This document shows, piece after piece, positions 1 to 11,466 of a stretch of DNA of 64,000 nt. The stretch is from positions 1,959,252-2,023,251 of the forward strand of contig CM025855.1 in the NCBI GenBank assembly GCA_003952965.2. Reading direction: 5' to 3'. Below the pieces are notes generated by a model. It saw nothing but the letters and a program-made list of their open reading frames with translations. It was not told the DNA's origin and did not search any database. Position numbers and translations under genes: made by a program. Each line of letters begins with the position of its first letter. Position 1 is the stretch's first letter. Source of the DNA: Morella rubra (Eukaryota > Streptophyta > Magnoliopsida > Fagales > Myricaceae).

Positions 1-3000
1 CCTCTCTTCCATATAGATTCGATCCCTATGCCGACGGGGCATGTGCCGTTCATCTGGGAAAATTAGTAGTTCATAAGGCTTTCCAGCCATAACAAGTGCA
101 TTAATAAGCCTTGCTGTGTGCCGAAAGTGAACATTTTCATCAATCATGCCATGCACAAGTAACAACCTCCCTTTCATCTTGTGCACATGGTGCATCACAG
201 ATCCGTTCTCATAACCTGTCAGATTCTCAGAAGGCAATCCCATGTACTTCTCAGTGTAAAATGTGTCGTACCCATCCCAGGCTGTCACAGGGGCACCAGA
301 TACAGCACACTGGAAGGTGTCGGGAAACCTGGCCAAGGTCATTGCTGAGAGATATCCACCATAGCTCCATCCATACAACCCTATATGGCCAACTTTAGCC
401 AACCCTTGTTTGATAAGCCATTCAGCTCCAGTTAGCTGATCATCAGCATCAATCTGACCACTCTTGTATTTTAGAGAGCCTTCAAACTTAAGTCCACGTC
501 GAGCAGATCCTCTATTATCTAGCTGTAAAAACAGTTATAAAAATAAAACACCAAAGTCATAGTAGTGGCCCTTTCAGCTTTTGAAAATTAGATTAGATCT
601 ATTAGACAAGCAGGTGGAAGATAGCTTTTATAATTAAGTTTGACACTCCAAAATATGTTAAGTATCCATTCCAGCCTAGTGTTTGACACTTCAAAACATG
701 TGGAGGATCCATTCCAGACTTGATCAGAAAATAGCTGGGATTGGAATCATCTAAGCAAGACACACCCATGTTGGACGGGAAGACAGGTTTCAAAATCTCA
801 AGAAATGGGGAGTAGATGAATTTATCACCTAGGCATGCACCAGAACCAAAGATACAATTCACATCCATTTAGCAGACATCACTTTTCCAAAAGTATCCAT
901 CGAACCTAGGCTTTCTCCATGCCAGCAGCATATTGATAGCACAACTGGTAAAAACTTTCAGCAAGAGAACTTCAACTGGATAATGGAAGGCATAATTAAA
1001 GACCACAACTGGATGCATTCCTCCTAGGTTCAATTTTAGGGATAATCTTTTCACCATCTCTGTCTGGCAACCACTTGAAGGTCCAATTTAAAATTTTAAT
1101 TACTTTTTATTAATAGAAGTGTCCTTGCTCCTCAAGAGGATCTCTTAGTTGTTGGGGTTCCTTGTCAATTGAGCAGAGACAAAAATATCTTCTTCTTTTT
1201 TCCATCTAATTTATTACCTTCCTATCTATCATACACTTTTTCCCTAGTTTTCAAAGTTCTATAAATTTATGGAAACTACTGACCTTCCATACTAGGATGC
1301 CTTGACTTCGTAGATACTGTGCTCTCATGTCAACGGTATTTATCCAAGAATCACAAACAAGCTGTACACATGGGCCACCATACACGCTGATCAAGGTTTT
1401 GTAAGGTGGTGGTCCAAATCTTGTCTCATCAGGCTTATAGAAAGCTCCATACAATGGAGTCCCATCATTCGCCTGTATTTTAACAATCTCTGGAGGCTCA
1501 AGTTGAAGCTTTTTGAATCTCGGAATGGTAAATGACTGCTCATACAGAGACATGATTAAGCTTCCATCTTCCAAAGAGCAAATCAAAACCCTAGGGGGTG
1601 AATCAAGAGAATCATGGATATCGACAAAAGTCCGCATATGATGATCAAGAACAACCACATGTTTCCCTTTGCTCTGAGTCAATCTTACTGGGGCCTCCAG
1701 GGGCTTCTTTCCATCTATGAACAGTTTTGCACAGTAAAGGTTACATTCCAAAGGCCCATCTAAAGTTCCAGTAAAATATACAAGTCCTGCAGCCTCGTTT
1801 ACGCCAGCAATTTGCTCAACCATCCAATCACCCTGGGTAATAGGTCCTAAGCAAGTCCCATTCAAATCATGCAGATATAGATGTCTGAATCCAGTTTTTT
1901 CACTTGCCCATATAAACCCCCCAGAAAATCGGGAGACTCCTTTGTCCAGAGGTGTGAAGCAGTCGTGTAAATTAACCCAAGTACCTTGTTCTTCAACCAA
2001 TATGAGTTCCCTTTGGCCTGTTTTAACATCAAACTTAAGGATCTTTAGTTTTGAGTGAGACCGATTCAAAACCTGAGCTATGAGAATATTTCCATGCATC
2101 CAATGGACTCGAGCCAAATATTCCTCCTGACTGTTTGCCAGATCAGTTCCACCACAAAGAAGATCCATCCAAGCAATAGGACCACCTTCAGCAGACACTA
2201 CCCCGAGGCGAACTTTGACATTTGAAGCTCCGGCAAAAGGATAAGCATGGTCTTCTTGTGCCTCTGCACCAACTGAACTTTTACCTTGGTGTGTAATTCT
2301 GAAAAGAGGTATCTCCGAAGAATCGACTTCTGTGAATGCAATGAATTTGCTGTCTAATGACCACCAGTACCCATTCTTCCGATCCATCTCCTCCTGCAGT
2401 TAACAACAACCTTTAAATGGAAAGAAGAAGAAATCTAACAATACAAACAAAATCTAACACACAGTTTGGTAGTTTTTTAAATCATTTTTTTTTTCTGACA
2501 GCAAAATACTTTTGGACACTTGAACTCTCAAAAGCAGGAAACCAAACAGTTGCACTTTGGATGAACAACGTGACCATGAAGATCACATGAAATTCTCACC
2601 TGAGCTATATATTCAGCAAGGCCATGAGTCTGCAATTCACAAGAACATGGTGTCATAATTAAGAAGAATAGATGGATAAAATGACAAGAACAAATGCAAC
2701 TTTTCTATCCACCACAAATCAAAGGGAAAAGTAGATTTATGAAATCATATGAGTAATCCAACCAATAACCAACCTAAGAATTAAAAGCCCATATACTGTT
2801 GTGGCAATTTGGTGCTTTGCAGCTTTGAAACCTATGAAACTGACCTTGTTTTCACAGCCAAACCATAACAGATAAGATGAAAAATGAGAGTAAATTTGTC
2901 CAACTATGCTTTAAGCTACAAGAAAATATTCTATAGCTATCCACCCCAAGAAAAGAAGGAACTGCCTAGGGGAGTTCCAGTGGATGAGGTAGGGTGGAGC

Positions 3001-5076
3001 CACACCCAAATTTAGAGATGCTTCATTCGCTGCCAACTATAACCGTGTTGTCCTGGACAGTGGATAAGAAGAAACCAATAGTGAACATATATACTGCTAT
3101 CATTCCAGATATAGATAAAAAGGGGGCAAGGTGAAGAGGAAAGTCATACTTTGGAATGATTTGAAAGAGGACCAAGCCCTAACAGCTAAAGATGAAACTA
3201 GATACATAGGTCTGAGTCTGAGTCTGACACATAGCTGTTGGGACCTAATGCTCCCTGTCTTAAATTAGGTAAGGCTGTAACGACTCCCATATTTAACCAT
3301 CTAACCTTTAACTGGGTCACCAGCAAAAAAAATCACAAATCAATTAGTTGGACTAGGACAAACAGATCACTAGCGTACCAAATCAAGAACTTGGATTATA
3401 GAGCTTCATCTATTAAGTTCACAAAGAAAGTTAAAAATGAGGATAGAATCCAGTGTGAAGTGTGAACAATCTCCTAAAGATCCAATGCTGAAGTTTCACA
3501 TACCAAAGAATTTCCATTGGCACCGTAAGTCAACTGTCTGGATTCATTGCGCAAGAAATTGAGAACATGCAACTCCCAGTTCCTCACATAAGCCACCATT
3601 GTGCCATCTGGGGATATATGTGGATCAATAATTGGTGAACACGGTACACTTGGGAGCTTAAGCTCTGGTTTTGAACAAGAAAATTCCTGGAAATAGATCT
3701 GCTCAAGGGGAGAAGACCAATAATCAGCTGAAGCTCATTATTTCAACTTTCATGGAGCTAGTAAGAGTTGAACTAGAACCTCAGTAGGTTAGCCCCAATA
3801 CATAGATAGAAAAAAAAAAAACCAAGATAATAATAAAAGAAGTGACCTCTGGTGGTACAAGGTTGATAAGCATTGATGGCATCGATGGACAAATACTCAA
3901 TGGTTTTGGAAGATTAATAACAGACATAACATGTTAAGACCTTTACTAACAAAGGAATGTGAGGTGAATAGAATATCAGGTGCCTTCCAACTCCCTCAAC
4001 TACCAGTCATATACGTACATACCAGCAACACCAGGTTAATATGCATATAACAAATCGATTCCCCATCCATCAATTTGTAAGAAACCCTAATGGAGAACCA
4101 ATCAGTGTGCTAAGTTATGGTGTGAAAACAACGCTGGAGCTCATAAGGTGAATATTGTTACACTAGAGGAACTAATAAAACAATTTGTAGTGATGATGCA
4201 GATACAGGGGATAACAGCAGAAGATTCAGTAAGATGATGAAGATCCAATTCTAGGTTAGATGGCTTTAGTGTTGGTGTCAAAATCAGGTGCGGTATCATC
4301 AAGAACACTACCATGTGCTGATGTTGGGGATAATTCCAAGAGCTAATGTTGTCATAGCAGTGATGTCAAAAGAGGTTATGGTAAATGAGGTCTAGTAAAC
4401 AGTGTTTGGCAGACATAATGTGCTGGTGCCTTCCATGAGATCCTCCATGAACTCCCCACTCTTCTCCCCCCCCCCTCTCTCCTTTCTCCCCTTCCCAATA
4501 TCCAATGTAACCATGCAAAAAAAAAAAAATTTACTGCAAGAGGGTGCAATGATTCAAAAAGGGGAAGAGAGGCAATTATGACATAATTCCATTGTGGCGT
4601 AATGCAAATACTACTAGTTAAGGGATAATGGAACAAACCCCATTTGGCAAAGGCACCATGATTGCTTTCATTTTTAAGCCCGTCTTCACCCATTCATACC
4701 GTGTTACTCCCAGTCCACGTTCCCTTAATCTTTCCCTCCTCAACTTCTCTTCTGGTGATATATTGCTCTCATCTAGTCCACCATCCGGGGGACTGAAAAA
4801 CAATTCTTGTTTGCCAGTCTTGAGATCGAAAGCAAAAACCTTTCTATTCAAAGTGTGATCAGGACTAAACAAATAAGTTACTATACTATCATCCGGGCTG
4901 AAAGTGATAGAAGTAGGGACAACATAACCAGGCAATGGGTATTGCACAATCTCCTCAACAGGGAAGAGAGTACAGTTATCAAGAGTTGGTGTCACGGTTG
5001 CGTCAGTCAGAGGCATATCGCAACAAGACGATCTCGAACGCTTCAGATTCTTCTTGTCCCCTTCAGCTGATTGCAT
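1..5076 (-). CDS. Dipeptidyl-peptidase IV-like serine peptidase (S9B), 3' end cut by window edge
   Basis: Prolyl-oligopeptidase-family enzyme that would remove N-terminal dipeptides, typically after Pro or Ala. Five coding exons read on the minus strand: 4639-5076, 3504-3686, 2600-2629, 1284-2393 and 1-522. All junctions are GT-AG and every intron is phase 0, giving at least 761 codons; related plant proteins are about 750-780 aa, so only a few C-terminal residues are missing. Exons 1-4 encode the DPP-IV N-terminal beta-propeller (for example [16 protein letters not shown] after the 30-nt exon). Exon 5 encodes the alpha/beta hydrolase end: the nucleophile motif GWSYGG (near 352-372), Asp in [10 protein letters not shown] (near 125-151) and His in DERHMP (codon 43-45). 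The start is the first ATG after a probable 5'-UTR acceptor. No signal peptide is evident, which fits a cytosolic DPP8/9-like enzyme. No break is seen, so it is probably functional. Confidence 0.93.
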
Positions 5077-5099
5077 TACAATGCACGAACAAGATCAAT

Positions 5100-5499
5100 C
5101 TGAAACGGAAAAGATAACCTAGAGAATGTTATAAATTAATCAATCAAATGTGATAAAAACAAAAAAAAAAAAAAGAGATCACATCAAATAAATGAGTTGA
5201 GTATTTGATTGCTTCTAAGAAGAAAACGTAGTGCAAAAAAGAAAGAGATAGCAGACTTCTCATTGGGACCCAAAAAAGACAAACACTCGATACAACTGAT
5301 GCTAACCAGATGTGATTACACAACAAGAAAACAAAATGTTCATTAATAAGAAAAACACCTCATCACTGATATAATCTACGAGGCAAAAGGAACTGAATCC
5401 TATTTCTACGCTCTTTGTTGAGAAGAATTTAGATTCTTCATTAAATGCAGTCCCAGAAGTAATATATATGCATAAACTCAACTGTGTTCGATAGCTTAC
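5100..5499 (-). other. Probable 5'-UTR intron of the dipeptidyl-peptidase gene
   Basis: On the minus strand a good donor (CTGAG/GTAAGC, GT at 5499-5498) and a pyrimidine-rich acceptor (CTTTTCCGTTTCAG, AG at 5101-5100) bracket 400 bases. The acceptor lies 23 bases upstream of the initiator ATG at 5076. This is inferred from splice signals only; transcript data would be needed. Confidence 0.45.
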
Positions 5500-8415
5500 C
5501 TCAGCATGAGCCTCTCATATGCAAATGTAAAGCATATATAGTAAAAGCTGAGTTTGGCGATGGGCTGGTATTATAAGGTTCAAGAAACAACGAAACCATA
5601 TTCTCGTGCTTAATAAATTTACCATATTTTCTCAGCAACCGCACAGAGTAAAAGACCAACTCAACTCATTATTTAGATACACATTTCAGGCATCCGAACC
5701 TGCTAAGAAATTCCGCGAATCAGCTGTCTAACAAAGCTCTCGGAAATCATCGACCGAAACCGATCACGGAAAATGAACCTGCACCGAACCGAAACTTTTC
5801 TCCGTCAAAAATAACAAAAAAATAAAAATAAAAAAAATTAGTAAAAGTAATACTAAATTAGGCATTTTGACTACAGCTTTGACTTAAATACAAGATTTTG
5901 ATATGAATCAAAACCTCAGAAAGAGCTGAAAAGGATCGTCCATGAAAGCGAGAAAGATATGTTTTATCGGATTTAGTTTTAAAAAAACGCTCTTTTGATT
6001 GAGGAATCGGATTCTTCAGAATCCGAGTTCGAGTGAGGGATCTGCCTTTTGGGTTCTGTTGGACTTTTCTCGGGTCTCTCTGATAATAGCTAATTGAGAA
6101 CCTGAGATGCGTTGAATAATAAGGGAACTCCGGGATGAACTATTTTCCGCTTTATCCGCTAAAAAAATATCTTTTTTTTGCCCCAAATTTGGATGTTACG
6201 TTCAGCACACGCGAGAGCTGCTCGCGTCATGCATATCAGATGTTTACGCTTACTTTAATCACTATCCTGTAAGCAATCTGTTGATTTATGCATCCGGGGT
6301 TTTACACGTCATGATAAAAAGACTTAAGTATAATTATAGTTTTTATAATATTTATTTTTAACAAATGAATTTTTAAAATATAACTTTAAATGAAATTATC
6401 CTTTTAGATCATTTTTTTATACATATATATTTTTTTACGCAGTAAAAATTAGTCAATTAATAGAAGGTTGATATGAATTAAAAGTTAAAAATATTTATTT
6501 TCTAAATCAAATAGTTTAAATAGGATTTTATCTTTACGAGTGGACTAATTTTTGATAGACGAAAAGATCTGTATGTATAAAAAACGGACGATAATAATTG
6601 TCTTATTCAAAATTATATTTCAAAAATAAAAAATTTATACGAACTAAAATTACTAAAAAAAAAATATTAAGACTAAATCACTAAACAAATAATTAGGAGT
6701 ATAATACTTCCCATCTATATAAATTACAACCTCTTTTTTTTTCTTTCTAAAAACCCACCACCAATAATTCCTTCTCTAAATTACAATTATTAACAACAAA
6801 AAAGAAATTGTCATTATAAACATTTGTTAATTAAATTAATATAATTTTTAGTACAACTCATAAGGGTTTGTATATTAATCTAATTTGCTTTTTGTAGATT
6901 AACCACAAGAAGAAGAAAAAAAACTCAAATGATTAATTAAGTCACCACGATCTCATAATCCAACCATTTATTTTTTAAATAAATTTATTAATAAAGACAG
7001 CCTCCAGTAATCTCCTCATGTTTTCCATAACAGACAGCGGCGTTCCTTAGGGAACAAAATTCGAGGACGGACCAAAGCCGCAAATAGACCTGGGAATCTG
7101 TTGTGATATGGGTGTCACGTGTATCTCACGCTCACTCGGCGAAATTTTAGCCAGGGATGGAGGTTCCCTTTTGCTGGAACGGAAAAGTTCCACGTCTCAG
7201 GCATCGCAATTCGCAATTAATTGGTAAACAAGACAAATTAATTAATTAAAAAAAAAATTTTTAAAAAAGACAAAAGGAACACAACTCTTCGGTTTCAGAG
7301 AAGCGACCAAACCAGCTGGGTGCTGAGTCACCTTCGGCACGCCACGTGTTTCTAACAAAGTAGCACAGCTTTTGTCCCCCATCTCTGAGACGGTTGTTAG
7401 ATCCGGACAAGGACCAATAAGGAGCTGCCAAATGTCACGTCTTTTGGTCAGCAAATTAACTCCATCGAGCAGATAAGTATAATGTCAGTAATGTTACGCC
7501 TGTCTTTGTCTTCCTATTTCTTCTTCGTATTAATCACCGTGACTTTTTAATATATAAGTATATGTCTATAACATTAAAATACATTTTTAAATATATATAC
7601 TTTCAGTTTCTTGTCTGTGTAGTTATTTTAAAAACTGAATATTTAATGTGACTCAAAGTTATATTTAAAGGGCGTTTGTTTATTGAAATTTTAAAAAAAA
7701 TTTGTGAAATATTTTAAAATTTTAGAAATTTTTTAAATATTAAAATTTATTAGAGTTTGTAAAAAGTGTAAAACGTATATATAAAAATAAAATTTATTAA
7801 AATTTATAAAATGTATTTAGTATGGTGAAAATTTTAAAACTTCAAAAATTAAGCAAACAAACACTTTCTTGAACACTCGAGATACGACTAGTATTTAGAG
7901 ATTCCATCAGTCAACCACTCAGATACGGATTCGTATACCGTACTGTTCTTACATCTAGAAAGAGCCAGTGCTTGGACCATCTGGGATATGGCGTCGTTTG
8001 GGAAAGTAATAACTTGGATTGGACGGACAACGCTTTCTCATCAGGGTTTTCACGTGGGGTCTTTTATCTATCTCGGTGGCACGGTAGTACACAGTCGTTT
8101 CGATCTCTCTCTTGCTGTCCTTTTCCAACGGACAACGACAGAATCGAACCTTAAGGATCAGGCTGTGGGGTTGCACAGATACCTTTTGACTTTGTCTTTA
8201 TTGGGCTTTTCTGCGGACCGAGGAACCTCCATTGGTGGGCAACTCTTCCATTTTGGCAGTGGCTTCTATTCTCGAGCTTGAGAAGTCGAGCAAACCCAAC
8301 AAATTTGAGTGTGTTCTGCATTCTTTATCTAGAATTGGGTTAAAAAAGCCAACAAAAGCTTGCCCATGAGTCGCGAGCCTGACTTTCACAGATTAAGAGG
8401 CTCAGGCATTGCTCA
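5500..8415. other. Intergenic region: DPP-like gene promoter side and AT-rich DNA
   Basis: No coding sequence recognised. 5500-6120 is the likely 5' UTR and promoter of the minus-strand peptidase gene. 6300-7000 and 7530-7870 are strongly AT-rich. Two CACGTG G-box cores lie at 7116-7121 and 7343-7348, inside a more GC-rich patch (7020-7450). Short open frames at 7242-7454 and 7955-8281 resemble nothing known to me and overlap on both strands. Confidence 0.5.
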
Positions 8416-8695
8416 TAAGGGCTATAGAGTGGGTCTCCTTCCCAAATACATTCGTTCCTCGGATCAAATCTTGCCTTTCTACTTAAAACTTCCCACCTAA
8501 AGCATTACAAAAAGTGTGCAATTCATACCTTTCCTGCATTTTAAGGAATGCTGTAAATAAATGGATGTCTCCAACGATGATACTCATGGTAATAACAAGG
8601 ACCCAACGAAACAACAGTACAGATATTTGCCTCGACTCTCAAGAGTGTCTTGTTGCAAAATTTCTTAAAGCTAACTTAGGAACCACGCGATCTAC
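8416..8695. repeat. Direct repeat copy 1, partner at 63724-64000
   Basis: About 280 bases from AAGGGCT through the CCACGCGATC block recur in the same orientation at 63724-64000 with only a few substitutions and one-base indels. Homology begins abruptly on the left in both copies. It lies 0.3-0.5 kb beyond the stop codon of the CBL gene, so it may include that gene's 3' flank. The partner runs to the edge of the window, so the true length is unknown. Confidence 0.9.
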
Positions 8696-8962
8696 ACATT
8701 AAACCTATCTACAATTTACCAGTATCAACTGGCATTCGAAAAACATGTTAAGTACTTGTAGGTAGCAAAGTGCAGCTTGTGAAAGCCTGAGTCTTAGTTA
8801 CTGCTTGTGCTATGTCGGGTTGCAAACTCGCCCTAAATCTTGAGGCGTGGGTAGAGTCCTAATCTTGTCCAAAGTCCGCATCCATCATAAATAAGGTACT
8901 TCTTTTTTCGTCATCATCAGATATGAGATTGTTGATACCTTCTTTATGGAATTCCAGGGCGC
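8696..8962 (-). other. 3' flank / probable 3' UTR of the CBL gene
   Basis: Lies directly downstream of the CBL stop codon on the minus strand. No coding sequence or recognised element is seen. The polyadenylation site cannot be placed with confidence. Confidence 0.35.
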
Positions 8963-11386
8963 TCATATTTCTGAATCTTCAACCTCTGAACTTACCACAA
9001 AGCTAGGGAAGGCTAGGGTTATATCCCTGGAAAATGGGAAAAAATTGGCATGCCAAGGAGTTAAACTAATGAAATCATTGCCCATATAACTAGCCGTATA
9101 AAGGTAGAAAATCAGTGCCAAGCGGCTGAGGTGAGCTGAGTTAATTTTGGCAGTCATAATGCTAAAACTGGGATGATCTAGATATTGAAAAACGTAGTGC
9201 AGAACTTACTTTAAATATGGCAGAGTCATGTTCTTTATCAGAGACAGATTCTTCAAGACAAATGCCTTCCACTCTTCTTGATCGATTCTTCCATCACCTT
9301 TTCCATCTGCATCGCTGAATGTCTATGGAAATATATAAGTACTTTAGAGTATTTACTTGAATGAGAATGATCAAGTGGAATGCAAAAGGTTAGTAATCTG
9401 CACCTTATCCACTATTATATCAATAACATCATCTGGCAGTAACAAATCTGATTCATGCAAAAGCGCCAACACCATCTCCTTCAACTGTCAGATAAGTAGA
9501 ACATTGTAAGCATAGGTTGGCTCAAGGTAGATTTAGAAACACATCTTCCCCCCCACCCCCTACAAACCCACTATAAACTAAGAAATTTTCACCACCCCAT
9601 CACTTAGTTATGAAATTCAAAACGTAAGAACCCCTGAAAAAGTGATCAAAGCTAAATACCGAGGTTTGCAATACAAGTCCTTTTAAGAAGGAATTTCTTC
9701 TTACAGATTAATGAAATTCTTCTCCAATTCGATGAAAGGAAACGACTACTCACCTCCTCTCGCTCTATATACCCTGTCTGTCTCAGGTCATATAATCTAA
9801 AAGCAACTGCAAAAAGATTCCACCATTTTAGTAGATGACAATGTGCTCATTGGAGTCTTTGAAGAATATGCGTATAAACAAAAATAAATGACTAGGTAGC
9901 CCTATTCCAGTTGAACTTACAGCAGAAATATTGAAATTCAAATCTAAATATCTAAATGAGAGATCAGACCTACATGTGATTTTGTCTTCTACAGGTGCAT
10001 TTGGATGAAAGACACCCAGTGATCGAACAAATTCTCCAAACTCAATGACACCATTTCGCTTCAAATCAAATAAATCAAAAATCTACAAGAAAAACAATGC
10101 TGATATGCTCAGAAAGCAGTAAAGAGAAGTGCATAATTCCACATCCTACGTCCAAAATATAGGTGAACTCCGTATATGAAAGCAAAAACAAAAAAAGATA
10201 AAATGTCTAGAATTTGTTAACACCAATTGCAATTTAGAATCTTGAGGATATCAGCATAGCTACTTTCCTAGTAATAAACTCAAAAACTACCAATCAGAAC
10301 ATGTTATCTAAGAATCATTAGGCACAGAATTTTTGTATTTAAGCACTTGTTATAGCTTGTTGTATTTGCAGCACGTAGAGGAAATAAGAGAATCACAGAA
10401 TTATAGATAAGTACTGAGCATCACTTACCCTGTCAGCAAAGAGATTTCGTTTATTTCTATTCCTGAAGAGTGCAAGCTGGAATTCTTCCTGCCAACCAGA
10501 AGTTTAAAAATTTTATTTCAGATTAAGTAAAAGACCAAGACCATCAGGCTGAACTTCACAAACATAGCAAACTCACCTTGTGAATGAAGCCATCATCAAT
10601 GATTGAACTGCTCAATTTCTTAAAAAGCTCATGTAAGGCCTCTACTTCACTGACACTAACTGCAAGGATGGAATATAATCTTGAAATTCAACCATAAATT
10701 TTGGTGACATGTAAATCATGAACGGATTCAGAAGGTATTGACAGATTTTTAGCAGCACTCATATGAAGTTGAGATGGCAAAACCTTATCTAGCTGAAACC
10801 AGACCTGGAACTCCATTCCCTTTCTAACCTAATGCCGTTAATGACTTGAATGCTCCTCCTTGTAACTTATAAAGCCTCCTCATTTGCAGTTTCATAGGAT
10901 TACACTAGGTCATCGTTTTTGATAACTTAAATTAACCATCCTATGACATTCTCTAATGCTTTCATGCATTTCCAGGTCTTACTTCTCCACCTTAAACAAA
11001 ACGTCAAGTTAAATGTAATGTGTTGTCCTGCAACGAAAAGGACTTGAACCTATGACTAGTAGGTCAAAAGCCCAATGCTCTACCGACTGAGCCACAAAAT
11101 AAAATGTTTTGAGATGAAAATATTAGTGTATAGCTAAAAGTCTTCCATCTGTTTTGGAACACATGATAACAGAGGCCTAGAAAAGAAGCTGAGACTAGAT
11201 ACAGGTTCATTAATGACTCTGTTGGAAAAAAATGACCTGGATGGTTCATAACTGAAGTGAAGCAGATGTAGAACTGCAAGTGTATAACCAGGATCGAGGT
11301 GCATACTCACAAGGCGTTTCGGAGGCAAGAACAACAGGTTCCTCATACCCTCGTGTTTTAATTTTCTTCGACTGATAGCAGCCCAT
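8963..11386 (-). CDS. CBL4: Calcineurin B-like Ca2+ sensor, CBL4/SOS3 type
   Basis: Calcium sensor that binds and activates CIPK protein kinases; the CBL4 (SOS3) branch works with SOS2/CIPK24 on sodium export at the plasma membrane. Eight coding exons on the minus strand: 11311-11386, 10577-10659, 10429-10488, 9974-10082, 9754-9806, 9404-9484, 9210-9322 and 8963-9026. They sum to 639 nt (212 aa plus stop) with clean GT-AG junctions. The N-terminus MGCYQSKK carries the MGC signal for N-myristoylation and Cys3 acylation. EF-hand loops are visible as [24 protein letters not shown] and [12 protein letters not shown]; the first EF-hand is degenerate, as is usual in CBLs. The C-terminal FPSF motif (Ser about 200) is the known CIPK phosphorylation site. 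Similarity is closer to CBL4 ([27 protein letters not shown]) than to CBL1/9. A CBL5/8-type paralogue is the main alternative. The gene looks intact. Confidence 0.93.
11029..11095 (-). pseudogene. tRNA-Lys(UUU)-like remnant or tRNA-derived SINE head
   Basis: On the minus strand an A-box region (GGCTCAGTCGGTAGAG), an anticodon loop CTTTTGA and a B-box (GGTTCAAGTCC) occur in tRNA order and spacing. The D and anticodon stems largely pair, but the acceptor arm does not pair and the anticodon and T stems each have mismatches. It sits in intron 1 of the CBL gene in the same orientation. It is either a tRNA pseudogene or the 5' part of a SINE; an expressed tRNA is unlikely. Confidence 0.6.
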
Positions 11387-11466
11387 CAAAGAAACTAGTA
11401 GAGTTCACTCACGAATTTTCAAAATCATCAGACTCACACCAGTTATACTGCTAGGAAAGATCCCAC

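Noticed and set aside
3238..3465. 75-codon frame inside the DPP-like gene
   Set aside because: It lies in intron 3504-2629 on the opposite strand with no domain or supporting signal.
11029..11095. Functional tRNA-Lys gene
   Set aside because: The acceptor stem does not pair and the anticodon and T stems contain mismatches.
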